Part shown: in pieces, positions 1 to 24,651 of the stretch
How the letters are laid out: each line of letters begins with the position of its first letter
Numbering within the stretch: the first letter of the stretch is position 1
Assembly (NCBI GenBank): GCA_019155185.1
Contig: CM032794.1
Span: forward strand, 5,867,988 to 5,931,987
Length of the DNA: 64,000 bases
DNA from: Beaufortia kweichowensis
Taxonomy: Eukaryota > Chordata > Actinopteri > Cypriniformes > Gastromyzontidae
Direction of reading: 5' to 3'
Notes under the pieces: generated by a model
Database searches by the model: none
What the model saw: only the letters and a program-made list of their open reading frames with translations
Told to the model about the DNA's origin: nothing
Made by a program: the position numbers and the translations under genes

Positions 1-140
1 TACTTGGTCAGTATTAAAGATATCAAGTTTGTTTTCTCAGAATGTTCTGCAAATTATTTATGTAATGATTTTATGTAGAAAACAGTAAATCACAAAAAAA
101 TAACTGTTGCTGGGTTTTCACAGGCAAAGACACACATTCA
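1..140. repeat. Dispersed repeat, partial copy
   Basis: Shares ATTAAAGATATCAAG, AATGATTTTATGTAGAAAAC and GCTGGGTTTTCACAG with 4981-5100 and 18716-18824. It may continue to the left of the window. Confidence 0.6.
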
Positions 141-1820
141 TCAGCTTTTTTCCTGACACTATCCGCTGTCTTTGATAAATTTTCCACACTGAGTTTGTCT
201 GAGTTCATTCGTGGGATTGCTTAAACGAATTACAACAGTGCCAATATTGTCTTGGCTACTGTAGTAATTCAGTTAGATTATAAGTAATAACAGTTGCAAA
301 GGTCTCCGTCGTAACTCTTCAAACAGATGGGGTCATGACAGACCTTCAGGTTCTCCTAAAATGAGGCAATGGTTTTCAATTGCCATCTGATGTCACATAA
401 GTGAAACAATCTATTCAATGTTCCACATTATTGTACCGTGATGATGTGTCACTCTACAATTTACTGTGACATTTAGAAGAAACAGAACTTCATCTGCCTG
501 ACATGAAATATCACGTCTGTGAGGGCTTTTCATGTTGGGCTTTTCGAGAGCATAGTTCAAAAACTGTGTTGTAGTTTGGATTCAAAGCAGGTTTGACAAT
601 ATTGACAGCATCTGTGGTATGCTGTTCAATTCCACGGGAAATCATTTTGCGTTAATGGTGCTTGCAGTAATGCACATCCAATAGAGCTTGCCGGAGTATT
701 TTGGATGGTATGAATGGAGCAACACGAGTCTCTTATTTTGGTTGAAGTCTGTTAGTTATTCAATATAGAAATATGTGTTATGAAGTTATCTAATGGTTGT
801 TTTGGTGTTGGAACTTCTAGAAAGTGATCATTTAATTTGGTAAATAATTGCAATAGGCATGTGACAGTATCAAATTTTCATACGGTGATAATTGCTGGAA
901 CTTTAAAAATCAGAATCAAAATATAAATGATATTATAAAAACAGATTGAATTTTTGTGTAGTACACAAGATTTAAATCCAAAAGAACACAACTGTAAAGA
1001 AAAATAATAAAATATCCAAACATTTCCAACTAACATTTAGAAGTATTTATATTTTCTTGGCTGTTTGAGTCTCGGTTAAAGTGTAAATGTTTGACCTGAT
1101 TTACAATGGAATTATGCAAAACTGAAATATACTTTTTGTGTAGGTGGTTGGGTGTTGACATATATTGCTCGAATAAAGTTTCTGATTCTGTCACACTTGT
1201 CTAATGTTACCAAATTATATGCAAGTATAGGCCTACATATGACAATGCTGTACTTTTAAAACAATGTGTATTTTAATGTTTACGTCAATGCAGTGTTCTG
1301 CACTGTAGTTTATGCTTTTTACAAATTGAGTAAAAAAATACTCTCTGTGGTAATCGACAGCACACCACACATTGTCGATAGATCTTAACATGTATTGAAC
1401 CCAGTGCATTCCTTTTAATCCCCATTAAAGGAAAAGAAATGCATGTTTGAAGTGGGTTCGACTGCTCTACTGTGATAATTAGTCTGATGGATGTAATCTG
1501 AATGGGAAAGTGCCACAGTTCAGCCACCTGTGCGTGTGTTTGTACACACGGTCACGTGAGTAACTCTCACAAGGTCAGTGCAACAGCTGCAGTCCTGCTA
1601 ATCACAAATAGTGGCCAGTTGTGTGTTTGCTCGCCGCGGCACATTTGAGCGTGTGAATGTGTTTGCCCCTTGTTGAATGATGGGAAACGGCCTTATGTGT
1701 GTACGTGCTGCGGTAGTAAAGTATAATGCACAGGTGCAGTGTCAAGTATTTTTGTGCATGTAAATGTTGTTGTTTATATTGTGGTCGGCTTTCTGCTAAA
1801 GTGTTTATCTCTCTTCACAG
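1..1820. other. rbpj upstream intron or 5' region, no gene seen
   Basis: No exon matching the RBPJ N terminus was recognised. Bases 1-140 are one copy of a repeat that also occurs near 4981 and 18718. The remainder is AT-rich with only short open frames. Confidence 0.5.
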
Positions 1821-14374
<12,554 letters not shown>

Positions 14375-17300
14375 CACACGTAGGAACGTTCCCAAACGTG
14401 TAGAAAAAAAACAAGACTACAGACTATTTGTAAAAGTGCTGCATATTGAATTTAAGAATAAAATCCCTTGACTGAGGTGGAAATCAAGGATTTCTGGGAA
14501 AAGGGGGAAAAGGCAAAACCTGTGGCAAGGAAAGAGTATTTGAGAGATGGATCTCCTGAGCTTTCTTGTGGTTTTCTCTGAGGATCCAGTCTGGTGCTAG
14601 CAATAAACAATGTCTGAGAGAAATCTTCATGTTGGCAAAACACCGGCATCTATCAACAGGAAGATGTGGAGATGAGACGGCAGCAGTGATACGTCAGCCA
14701 TGTACAGAATGCGTTGATTGATAACTGTTTTTCTTCCAATCCGAGTGCGAGATGTATCGTGGTCTGGGAGCTCTTAGGGAAAGGGTCACATTGAAATTGT
14801 GAGTGACAGTTTTTATGGACCAATGATATTGTGTAAGCTTTAGTAAAGGTACATTTTTTTGATCCCCATACCTTTTTTATATCAAACATTATCGTACGCT
14901 TTTGTTACCAAATAGGTTCTGTTCCTCCTTCTCTGAGATTTCACCTTTTTGTTTCTTTTTCTGTCTGTTTTCGTTCAGTTTCTGTAAATATCTACACCCA
15001 TATAGTTTGACAAACGTCAAGTTTTGATACTTTGTATTTTGTAATACAGTTTTGTTTTCTTTTCTATCCGGTTTAGTTGTTTTAATTTTGCATTTGGGAA
15101 AACTCAGAGGGCTTATTTTTAAACCGTGCATTTTTATGAAGTCTTTAAAAAGAGAAGAGCTTTAAGCAATGCCTCTGCCTTGCCTGCATTACGATATGCG
15201 CTACGCTTCCTTTAAGCATTTCATCCACCCGTGTTTAGATCTCACGAAAGGAACAATGCCATCTTTCTGTGTCGTCATTTGGATATGTAAACAGGAAAAC
15301 ACATTATACAATATAGAGGCCTATAATATAGAGGTTTGATGGGTAGCCATAGTGTAGTACATCTGTATGTTCTAGAGCACACGTAAGTTATCACATATCA
15401 ATAATCAGACATGTTGCAGCCGTTGGATGTTTCACTGTTCTTAAAAGAGTTCAGACTCTCACAGTTATCCGTTTGTCGTTAACCAAGTGACGTTTTGTAA
15501 TGTTTTCTGTCTAAAATCCATTTTGTCTTCCAAAACTTCCATTTGCATTTTCTAAAGTTAGAAACTGTCTCGGAAATGAATGATTAGGAGACATGCTCTA
15601 CCATTTGATGTGGCCTTACTGTAAACAAAGGTTCTGTGGACAGTTCACCCCTTAAAAAGAGGTTTACAGACGTGACCTGAGGAACCAAGCCTTGAATTTT
15701 GAACATTTTACATGCGATTTTTGATATTTAAACTCCCTGAACTTTAATTTTTCATTCAAAGTTAAATGTGTAATAGAAACAAACATACCCAAAGATATTA
15801 TATTGCATTGTTGTCTTGTTTTTTAATAACTGAAGAGTATGTCTCTCGTACACCAAAAGCAGGAAGCTTTACTCCGTTGGTCATTTGATTTGTTTATCGT
15901 GGCCTTGGTGTCTCACCAACTAGTAGACTAGTATTAATAACAAAAAAAATAACTAGCTGTAATTAACTCATCAACCAGCACTAATAGTGTTTTGTGACCT
16001 TCTTTTGTACAGTAATTTAACTTTTGAATTTTATGCGTTCATTTGTAAAAAAAACAAAAAAACACAAAAAAAGAGAAAAAAACTAAGTGAAACTCAACTC
16101 AACTTGTTTTTTGTGTGTCTGTGGCTCCTAACCCGGTTTCTCGCCGATTTGATTAGTTAAACAGGTGTTTAACGTCCGGGTTTGTCTTAACCTTGTATGT
16201 TAATGTCCTGATAGTGATTGGAGATCATGGGACTATAAACAGTCAATGGCCTTTAAGTATCTCTCAAAGATGTAAGAATACAGCAATACTGTATAGGTCA
16301 CTTTGTTTGTGTCGGTGTGTGGAAATAGCCACTGAGTTTCACCAGCCTGATCCACAGTGTATGTGGTCATGATGAATAGTCATATTCTCTCTGTTTGACA
16401 CTTCTTGTTCATGCTTATTTAATCAGACACTTTTTGGGTAGATTTGTAGATATATGTGGATCATGCACGGTCTTCCTTACATGGAAATTCTGTAGTGTAG
16501 TGTATGTTGGAAACCCGTGAAAAAGGCAATACTCCAGCATTGTAAATGTAGAATATTTTGGGAAAAAACTGTAACTTGAATGTCTCTGCAAAAAACGTTC
16601 ACTTGTTGCCTCCACTAAATTCTTTCTTTTTAATATCATTGTCCCACTTTCCTTCTGAAAATGTCTTTAGTCTGTCTGTGACTGCAAATCTCTTCCCTTG
16701 TTTCTAAAATCTTAAAGATGCCCTAAAAAATTTTGCACTTGGATTACTACAATTCTTTGCATACTTCCATTTTACCATATATTGATCAGTATCAAACAAG
16801 CGCACACTTTTATTTTGGGAAAGATGGTGGAGACACTGAGCAAAATAATTGCTGCATTTTTTTGTTTTTCAAGTGTGGCTCATATAACCACAAAAGACAA
16901 TTACCAAGTTAATATAACCAAGATAATTTTATGTCTCGCATTCGATATTTCCTAGAGACGTTTCTGGTAAGGAAAAGCTCAATTGCAACTGTTATCATGA
17001 GAGCTTTACTATACAATGTGTTATTGCATTGTTTTTGGTTTGTGTTTCCCATGATTTATGATATCCCAAAAAAGAAAATCAAGTGCTTTAAGCCAGTCCG
17101 CCTTTAAATGAGACAGCTTTGTTGAAACGATTCCTACTCAAACATAAGAAAGCAATTAGTCTTACAAGACCGTTGATCTAGTTTGACTTTATCACGTTTT
17201 TATTGGCAATACACATTTCTAAACTGGTCCATTACAGCCTCTCTTCCACTGTTTTGTTTACATTATGGTTTTGCTTAACCCCTCACTTACTGTAACTTTG

Positions 17301-18495
17301 TTGTGGTAAAGTGCATTATGTTGCTCTCTAAAAGAAATCAAATGACAATCTTACTGGGCTTTTTTGTTTACGTTGTGTTTGTTTTTGAGGTGTTGAGCTT
17401 TAGAAGAATTTGTTAAATTACATATATGGAGTTGTATTTAAAATTATTGGATGATGCATTTTAACAAAATTACATTTGCATTATATCTTTTTTTAGTCAC
17501 TTATAAATCATTGAAAGATCTCAAACTCTTAAACACAGGTTTTTGTTGATGTCAGAGGCGTGTGTGTTGGGGTCACGTGCCAAGCCTTAAAAACACATTT
17601 AATGGCAAATTTGAGTGAACAATAATCCGTTTTGGTGTCATTTCTGTGTATCTGTTGGTTTTTATATCTGTTATAAAAACTTTGCTCTGCTCTTCCAAAA
17701 CACCATTTTTTAATGAGCTCTGATCAATGTAGGATATACATGTATGTCCTTTAATATGCCAAATGTCTTATATTTACAATCTCATGCACTGCTTATCAAA
17801 CAGCATGAGAGGCAGCTTTTCAAAGATGTCTCAATATTCAGAAGAATAGAGGAAACGATGAATGCTAACGTACCGTAAAAATACACACTGGTAATTGCAG
17901 ACTTTCTTTTGCTGCCACAGTTTTCTATCCTGATCATGTGTCATAGTTCAATACGGAGTTCAAATAAACTAGACATAATGTTGTAGCGCTTTGTCTTTTG
18001 GAAAACATCCAAAATCATCAAAAAGCTGTGGTACAAAGTTACAAGTTGTTACCCTTTTAGTATAAGTTTTAGCAATTCACCTTTTCTTCTCCACTGGTAT
18101 TGCACTTAGAGAAAATCATACTTGTCTAAAATTGTTGCTTATCAAGTATAACTTTCATTTTTCATGTAAAGGTTGATTCTGGTGTGCCTGATGCTCTGTA
18201 CTGGGCTTTATGTGTACACTTTCTGTTCATCTGTATGTTTGTTTCTGTCTTTCCTTCACGCTCTCTCTCTCTCTCTTTCTGACTCTCTGTTTTTCTAGTT
18301 ATAATATTCAGAGGTATCAGTACGGTAGCAGTCTCAGTCATTAATGGGCGGCTGATGTTAGGATCATGTGCCCTAACGTGAAACATTTGTAAACATTAGT
18401 TCTGTTTCATTTGTCTGTTTGTTTGGTTTTTGTACATATTGCACCTGCTCAGTTCCATATGTCATTAAATAAAATTGCAATATTGGCATAAAATA
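14375..18495 (+). other. rbpj: rbpj 3' untranslated region
   Basis: There is no further coding exon after the TAA at 14372-14374. The sequence up to the AATAAA at 18468 is AT-rich with few dispersed-repeat signs, as expected for a long 3'UTR. Earlier AATAAA motifs at about 14456 and 17963 could give shorter mRNAs. The extent is inferred from the poly(A) signals only. Confidence 0.6.
18468..18473 (+). terminator. Likely distal poly(A) signal of rbpj
   Basis: An AATAAA hexamer in the context CATTAAATAAAATTGC lies about 4.1 kb after the rbpj stop and about 120 bases before a dispersed repeat. It is the last good plus-strand signal before the convergent cckar gene. Confidence 0.5.
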
Positions 18496-18590
18496 CAGTA
18501 TCAAAAAGATTTTTTTCTTGCATATATATATATATTTGTCAGACAACTACACAAATGTATACCGATACTCTTAACTGAAATGAAAACATT

Positions 18591-18824
18591 TGTGACCCTG
18601 TCTGTGAAAATCAGGCTAAAGCCAAAAAATCTAATTCTGAGATAACGAGCATCAAAGTTTTATTTTACCTATTAATATCACTATGATGTCAATCTTTGAC
18701 ATGACCATACTCTGAAAATATTAAAGATATCAATGTTAAATTCTAACAAAACAATCTTTACATTATCTAGAATGATTTTATGTAGAAAACAGAAAATAGC
18801 TGGGTTTTTACAGACTGGGTCACA
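18591..18824. mobile_element. Small repeat element with inverted ends, 234 bp
   Basis: Starts TGTGACCCTGTCTGTGAAAA and ends with the near-complement TTTTTACAGACTGGGTCACA (about 17 of 20 pairs). The right half recurs at 1-140 and 4981-5100, sharing ATTAAAGATATCAA and GATTTTATGTAGAAAACAG. No clear target duplication seen. Confidence 0.6.
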
Positions 18825-19654
18825 TTTTAAAAATCCTAAGCAAATATCAGTTTATTACATGCTATGTAGACCCTTGACAGGCACCATGTAGTATATCAAT
18901 ATTTGCAACATGGATTTACCATGGCATTTTGAATGGTAAAATCTTCTGGTATATTGTAGATATTTAATTAAGACTTTATACAAGTTAATGTTTCATTCTC
19001 AGTGGTTATAGACAAATGTATCCATGTCAGGGAGCGTGATGTATTAATGTATTGGTCTCAAAGTGAACAGAAATAAGGTTTGACATGCATGAAAGTTTTA
19101 GGAACATTAAGAAACATCACAATAGTCAGTGTATAGTACTATGGTGAAAATAGCCCAGATGTTTAAAGCAGCCTTGGGTAGTCCCTTTTAAGTAAGCAAC
19201 AGGTGTGAAAAATCTCATGATGTGATAAGGATAGACTCGAGGCACAGGGTACAAACAGTGTGTTTGGGCTAATACACAAGATAACGAAATTACTATGTAC
19301 TTTCCAAGAAAAAGGTTAATGCTACACTTACATAACCCATCTACTGAAGTGGATGAGATTTTGGTTTTACAGATGTACATTTGTGTGTCGTATATTGTTT
19401 CTGTCAGCTGGATACCTTGTATGTCCAGAACCACTACATTTCAGGAATAAAACATTGTATTAAAATGCACAAAAATAAAGGATGACCAATAGTAATGATT
19501 TATAAAAAATAAAAATCCTGAAATGTTGAAATATGAGGTTTCTGCCTGACAGCGACGATATCTATACACTGTTATATCTGTCTGGTCATCATTAAAGCAA
19601 ATAGTCTAAAAATAAAAGAAAGAAAAGAAAACATAGGCAATTGAACACGCATAC

Positions 19655-19935
19655 ATAGATAGTTTACTCAAAACTGAGAATTCTGTAATTATTTATGTCA
19701 TTCCAGATCTATATGACTTGATCTATACGGTGGAACATAAAATAAGTAATTTTGACTTTTTTTTTAAGTAATGTTGATCCTGCTTTTTTTCCCATACAGT
19801 GAAAGTGAAAGGAGACTGAGACTGTCTGTCATGTGCATTCTGCAAAATGCAAATACATTCTGCTGAACATCTCCTTTTGTGTTTACATTCTCCATGTTCA
19901 CAGAAGAATGAAGGAATGAGGTGAGTATATTTTAC
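19655..19935. repeat. Cyprinid interspersed repeat, diverged copy
   Basis: Words TTTATGTCATTCCAGATCTA, GGTGGAACATAA and GTTCACAGAAGAATGAAG match the family described at 10001-10194. Confidence 0.5.
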
Positions 19936-20228
19936 AAAAAAAATTCACAAAAAAAGTAGAAAAAGGTTGTTAAAAGTAAAATGTCAGCGCTGATTCACTA
20001 ACCAGGTCTGCACAAACAGAATTCACATTATTTAACGGTAAAGACAGTTGTTTTGAATAATAAAAAATAAACGTTAGAGTGGTACAATAGGTGGGCCAGA
20101 CAATTGCAGAGCCAAGACAAGCCATAAAGTCTTATGTCACACTATAAAGCCCAACGTTTATAAGTCAAAGCCCTAATGGGGACTAAGGTCTCTCTCAAGG
20201 CAACAGTCTTGTCCATTTGATGTTCCTG

Positions 20229-20234
20229 TTTATT
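20229..20234 (-). terminator. Possible poly(A) signal of cckar
   Basis: TTTATT on the plus strand reads AATAAA on the minus strand, 320 bases after the cckar stop. It is the nearest such signal; usage is not shown by sequence alone. Confidence 0.4.
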
Positions 20235-20553
20235 TAACAGTGACATGTCTATAAAATTAAGCACTGGATCCTGTCAGCGTTTCAGTGCTATTGGCGGTCA
20301 TTGTCTGCATTTTGGAGTTCTCATTTGTCATCAGCTGTATATAGCAAGTTTATATTCAGTTAGCAGGAAGGAAACTGGCCGTTTGTTTAGCTAAAAAAGC
20401 CTGATGACTCTAGACTATATGAAGAAGTTTGGCAAAAGCGTGTTTCATTTGTCATTCATGTTTTGTTACTGAGATCAAAATTTTTCAGGCTTTAGTCAAG
20501 ATAAAGTTCTTGGTGTTGAACCAAAAGAGCAACGGTCATCACCCAGTGTTTCT

Positions 20554-21140
20554 TTACGCTTGCGCAGACCCACGGGGACTGGTATCGGTTAGTCTGGTAA
20601 GCGTTCCACAGGTCTGTGTGTTTCCATCAGCCTGTCCGCTTCCACCTTCTCCTCCAAACAGCCTTCCCAGACCTCCGGCTCCTCCAGTACTTCGACGGCT
20701 GCTACACCTGCTAAAATCATCAGGATCAGATCTACAGCAAGTGAACGTCGCCAACACGCCTTGTCTGAAGCGCTTGTTCATGAAACAGTAGACTATAGGG
20801 TTGACGCAGGCGGAGGTGTAGGACAGCAAGTGGATGAAAGATATCGGCGCTCCGGAGAGAAGACGGTCGGCCGAACGTCTGTCAAAAGCCCGCCAAGCGT
20901 TGACGACAAAGATGGGCGTCCAGCAGAGGAAGAAGAGCCCTACGATCACTAGCAGCATGCGTATGACGCGTTTTTTGGCCATGAGGTTTGTCGTAGAGCT
21001 GTTGCTGCAAACCCTGCTGACTTTGGCTTTTGAGTGACTCAGGCTGGAGGTCGAGGCGTCAGAGCGATTCCTCTTAGACGGCTGGAGGTAGCAGCCGTCA
21101 TTGTCGCCGTGTTTTAGGCTAGCACTGCTGTATTCTTTCT
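20554..21140 (-). CDS. cckar: cckar exon 5, ICL3, TM6, TM7 and C-tail
   Basis: Acceptor CCTCACTAG precedes 21140. Reads EKEYSSASLKHGDNDGCYLQ, a basic and serine-rich loop, NLMAKKRVIRMLLVIVGLFF, TM7 with CVNPIVYCFMNKRFRQG, and a Gly/Ser/Thr-rich tail ending SPRGSAQA and stop at 20554. Confidence 0.96.
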
Positions 21141-24100
21141 CTAGTGAGGAAAGTAAGGATGAAACTGTGTCACACCAGTCATTTTTTGGACAAGAAATAT
21201 TGCTTTGAAATAATTTATTAGCTTATTTGTAATGAATACAAACCTTCTGATGAAAAGCTGTTTCCTATCAGCACAACATTCAAACTAGACAAACACTCAA
21301 TTTTGTTTAATCGTTTGTAATATAATATCATGTGTGTTATTAATAGGCATATTTCGATCTAATTTATGTAAATTAATAATAAAAACCCAACATGTTGTCC
21401 ACATGTGATCCCATAGGTTTCCAAATAAAAATTGACATGGGATTCATGTGAAATGTATTTGTTTTTCTGTACGTGTTAATCTGGTTTCCTAAAAGGACAC
21501 TTTATGCTACAGCTTTATTCTTTAAATGTACGCATTTATCCTTATAACTTCAAGATTTTTCTTTTAATGTTGCACCAAAATGTAGCAATAGAAAGTTTAT
21601 GATACCTTTATTTGACTTCCTGTTAGCCATTTCAAATTTAATTCCCCTGAAGAGTTCGATGGAGGTAAGACCATACGCTGTCATCATAATGATTCCAGGC
21701 ACAAGGAAGAGAATCAGCAAAAGTAAAACGTACCTAAAAAGCCCCAAAAAAGATTCAAACAACTCAAGTTGCAAACATCTACTTTATTATGTTTAGATGC
21801 TTAGCTTTGTTTGGAATAATTTCCTCCAAAACATTCATTATTTATTCATCCATATTTCATTTTAAAATTAAACAAAGCTATTGTATTGCTTTTGAAGACA
21901 TTTAAGATTATATTTATTTGTGTGTTCTTCCATAGAAAAACAGCACCATTACGGGTTGATAAATAATGACAGAAATTTATTATTCATGTTAACTATTTGT
22001 TTTACACTTTTTTTTCAGAATAAAGCTCATACAGTCTTACCAGGTCTGCATGACATCACTGGGCCAGACCAAGCGGCACATATTTCCAGTGCTGTTGTTA
22101 CTGCGCATGAACGGCACAAGCGTGCTGCCTATCGGGTAAGGCAGCATGAGAAGAAAAGAAACGACCCAAGTGGCTGTGATGACTTTTGCTGCGTGCGATT
22201 TGGTCTGCCAGGTACGAGAAGTAAACGGGTTGCAAATAGCACTGTATCGTTCCAAAGAAATGGCCACGAGGTTGAATGTGGACACGCTCACTGAAATACC
22301 TGTGAATTGTACACACAGAACTAAATTGTACATACAGAAATAAATACTGGCTTGGTACTGATCTAAAGGAGATATGGAGTATAAATCCACGTAAACGGCA
22401 GTAAACAGAAAAATGGAAACATCTGCCTTCACTTACAAAGACAGGAACACTTCATAACAAACTTACGCTAAGCCATGATAACACAGGTATGAATTGTTTG
22501 TAAAGTTAATAGCTTTTGGCAGTTTAATGACTTAACATTGCATCCTTTTAGACTAGTGAGACACAAAGTTAAAGCTCTTCTGAATAATCAACAGCAGAAT
22601 CTGTTTCGTATAAATGTTCACATAGACACACGCAGCTTTATCATGAGCAACTACAGTACGACAGAACAGCACAATACAAACACATAAAACATGCTGACAC
22701 ATCTCACATAGAGATATTATACACTGATATTCTCTCTTGTCTCAATACTAAACTGTTTAAACTGCACAATTGCTACTGTACAAATTAATTATGAGTCTAA
22801 AATTAACATGGTTATAAATAGATCACGTTACTGTAAATTTATCAAATATTTACCAGAATCTACTAAGGATGTGTTTAATTTAAGAGAAAAGGTTGCCAAA
22901 GCATATACCACTAAATATATAGTGTACTGTGTTTTCCATGTGGTTGTCATCTATAAAATAAGCGCAGACAGTCTTTTCTAAACGTTCAGACCCTATAATG
23001 AATCTTTTAAACAAATTCTCCTTAAATATAAATAGCCAAATACAGGGAAGCTGGAACATAATGCGTTCACCAATGATTAGGAGATCCTGATATCTAGTTT
23101 TGCCTCTCTTGCCGACATGGTTACCAAACACACTAAAACTAAACAAACAACTGTTACTGTCAAACATAACACAAATCTTTTTTTTTTAAAGTGATTAACA
23201 CAAATGAACCATTTTTTTCTAAAGTAACTATAATGTTGAACTATTTATAGTAAAACCACAAAAATGTTCTTTTCATTTACTACAGGAACCATAGTTTAAA
23301 TATGATATTTGTAGTAAAACTGTGGTTATAGAAATGGTTATCAATCTACCAAAAACTTTTCTTAAAATTTTCTTAAAAAATAATAAAACCATGTATAAGT
23401 TCATAAGAGCTGTCTGCATACCCTCCAAAGACATTTTAGTGCACACATTGAATATTATGTGTATAATCTGTATAAATGAGGCCTGAATTATGTGGATTTC
23501 TTATATGAAAATGACTATGGATTCGGACAAAATGCCATATTGACATTAGACATTAGGCATTAGACACCACAATCAAATAAAACAAAATCATTTAAAATGT
23601 AAAAAAATGAAAAAGACACTAAAAGCCTCTTGATAGGTGATACTATTTAATTTATTCTAAACTATGGTTACCATGTGGACGGACACACACATCGAGCTGT
23701 GAAGAAGTCTGCTACTTAAGTGAAGTGTAAACAACAAACGTAAAGTTTACTCACCCATGAAATACGTGGCCACTTTACACATGCCTTTGCCAAAGATGAA
23801 GTCTTTCATGATGTTAGGGATGAGAGTAAAGGGCATGCAGAAGAGACACAACATGAGATCACTGACAGCCAGAGAGAGCAGGAACAGATTGGTGACTGTC
23901 CTCATCCTCCGGTTCCGCACCAGAACAGTGATGATCAGACTGTTCCCTATGAAACTCAGCAGGAAGATGACAATATACAGCACAATCCGTACTGTCTGGT
24001 TTATATCTGACATGCAAAGAGAAAAAGAATGAAAACAGTTGTTAAATATATTTATTCGTTAACACTTTACAATAACGTCTAATTCATTTACAGTTAGCAA

Positions 24101-24651
24101 AATATTATTACAGCATTTATTAATATTTTTAATTGTAGTTAATATCAATACTTTTTTTATTGTTTGTTCATGTTAGTTCATTTACAAAAGTTAACAAATG
24201 TAATTTTAAATGCATTACTAAATGTTAAAATTAACATTTTTAAATGCTGTAGAAGTATTGTTTGTTGTTAGTAAAATGTAGTTAAAAAAGTCAGCAACAA
24301 CAACAACTAAGATGTAACTATTTAAAATTGTCTACACAGAGATGTACAACACTTTAGTCTAGTTTACATTCACTGTGTAAACATAACAATGGCGCAAAAA
24401 AGGTTTTGACGCTTTTACAGAAACGTTAGAGCAAATGTTTGTAAATGTTTGCATATTGTAAATTTAAATTTTATTAAAGAGATATATAAAAAAATAGGCG
24501 AGAAAATATGTTTACCTTTTGGTTCATATGTTGTGTCACTGTCATTCTTGCAGTCCGACGCATTGCCGATTCCCAATCCACACAAAAGTTTATAAATATC
24601 AGTGGTATTGATAAGCATATCCTGAATTGTAAACGTCTCCATGTTGTGCAT
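20554..24651 (-). CDS. cckar: Cholecystokinin receptor type A, five coding exons, complete
   Basis: Class A Gq-coupled GPCR for sulfated cholecystokinin, acting at the plasma membrane. Exons on the minus strand: 24516-24651, 23755-24006, 22041-22299, 21606-21733, 20554-21140. The phases join to 453 codons plus stop; human CCKAR has 428. TM1 and TM2 are in exon 2 (TVTNLFLLSLAVSDLMLCLF), TM3-TM4 in exon 3 with the ERY motif (SLERYSAICNP), TM5 in exon 4, and TM6-TM7 in exon 5 with FFLCWTPIF and NPIVY. The ECL2 motif NMCRL keeps the Met and Arg known to contact CCK, and NAWRAFD keeps the TM6 Asn and ECL3 Arg contacts. Cysteines for the TM3-ECL2 disulfide (GMCKV, NMCRL) and a CC pair after helix 8 (TFTCCRS) are present. 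Four N-glycosylation sequons lie near residues 15, 30, 36 and 48. The exon structure matches human. CCKBR is less likely because of the ECL2 motif and the TBC1D19/RBPJ neighbours. Confidence 0.96.
21606..21733 (-). CDS. cckar: cckar exon 4, TM5
   Basis: Acceptor CTTTTTAG precedes 21733; donor GTATCA follows 21606. Reads YVLLLLILFLVPGIIMMTAY, then GLTSIELFRGIKFEMANRKS, the start of the third intracellular loop. Confidence 0.95.
22041..22299 (-). CDS. cckar: cckar exon 3, TM3, ICL2, TM4 and ECL2
   Basis: Acceptor AATTCACAG precedes 22299; donor GTAAGA follows 22041. Begins ISVSVSTFNLVAISLERYSA. Contains KVITATWVVSFLLMLPYPIG and ends NMCRLVWPSDVMQT. Confidence 0.95.
22300..23754. other. cckar intron 2
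   Basis: AT-rich intron of about 1.45 kb. Bases 23221-23355 resemble a dispersed cyprinid repeat rich in ACCATAGTT and AGTAAAAC words, also found near 27161-27260. No exon recognised. Confidence 0.6.
23221..23355. repeat. Dispersed repeat rich in ACCATAGTT/AGTAAAAC words
   Basis: Alternating AGTAAAACCACAAAAATG, TACAGGAACCATAGTTTAAA and GTAGTAAAACTGTGGTTATA resemble a common cyprinid short repeat. A second copy is at 27161-27260. Confidence 0.45.
23755..24006 (-). CDS. cckar: cckar exon 2, TM1 to start of TM3
   Basis: Minus-strand acceptor GCATGTCAG precedes 24006; donor GTGAGT follows 23755. Reads DINQTVRIVLYIVIFLLSFI, then GNSLIITVLVRNRRMRTVTN, ending at YFMG. Confidence 0.95.
24058..24290. 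mobile_element. Degenerate cyprinid MITE in cckar intron 1
   Basis: Begins GTTAACACTTTACAATAA, the end sequence of a very common small non-autonomous element family in cyprinids as I remember it, and continues with TTAGTTCATTTAC-type words. The right end is not clear, so the boundary is approximate. Confidence 0.55.
24516..24651 (-). CDS. cckar: cckar exon 1, extracellular N terminus
   Basis: Begins MHNMETFTIQDML and ends in YEPK plus one base, followed on the minus strand by donor GTAAAC. Two cysteines (residues 24 and 34) fit the N-terminal disulfide known in CCKAR. The second Met at residue 4 has a better start context (A at -3, G at +4), so the true start may be 24642. Confidence 0.85.

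Larger units (their letters stand above)
18496..20228. other. Intergenic region between rbpj and cckar 3' ends
   Basis: The two genes converge here. The stretch holds a 234-bp element with inverted ends (18591-18824) and a cyprinid dispersed repeat (about 19655-19935). No coding sequence was recognised. Confidence 0.6.

Noticed and set aside
1726..1820. In-frame ATG at 1726 reading without stop into the rbpj exon, a possible alternative start
   Set aside because: The upstream peptide is Cys-rich and unlike RBPJ, and a pyrimidine-rich acceptor CTCTTCACAG lies at the exon edge. Intron read-through by chance is simpler.
22146..22343. Plus-strand open frames across cckar exon 3 and similar shadows at 20429-20952 and 23757-24032
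   Set aside because: They are antisense to well-supported cckar exons.
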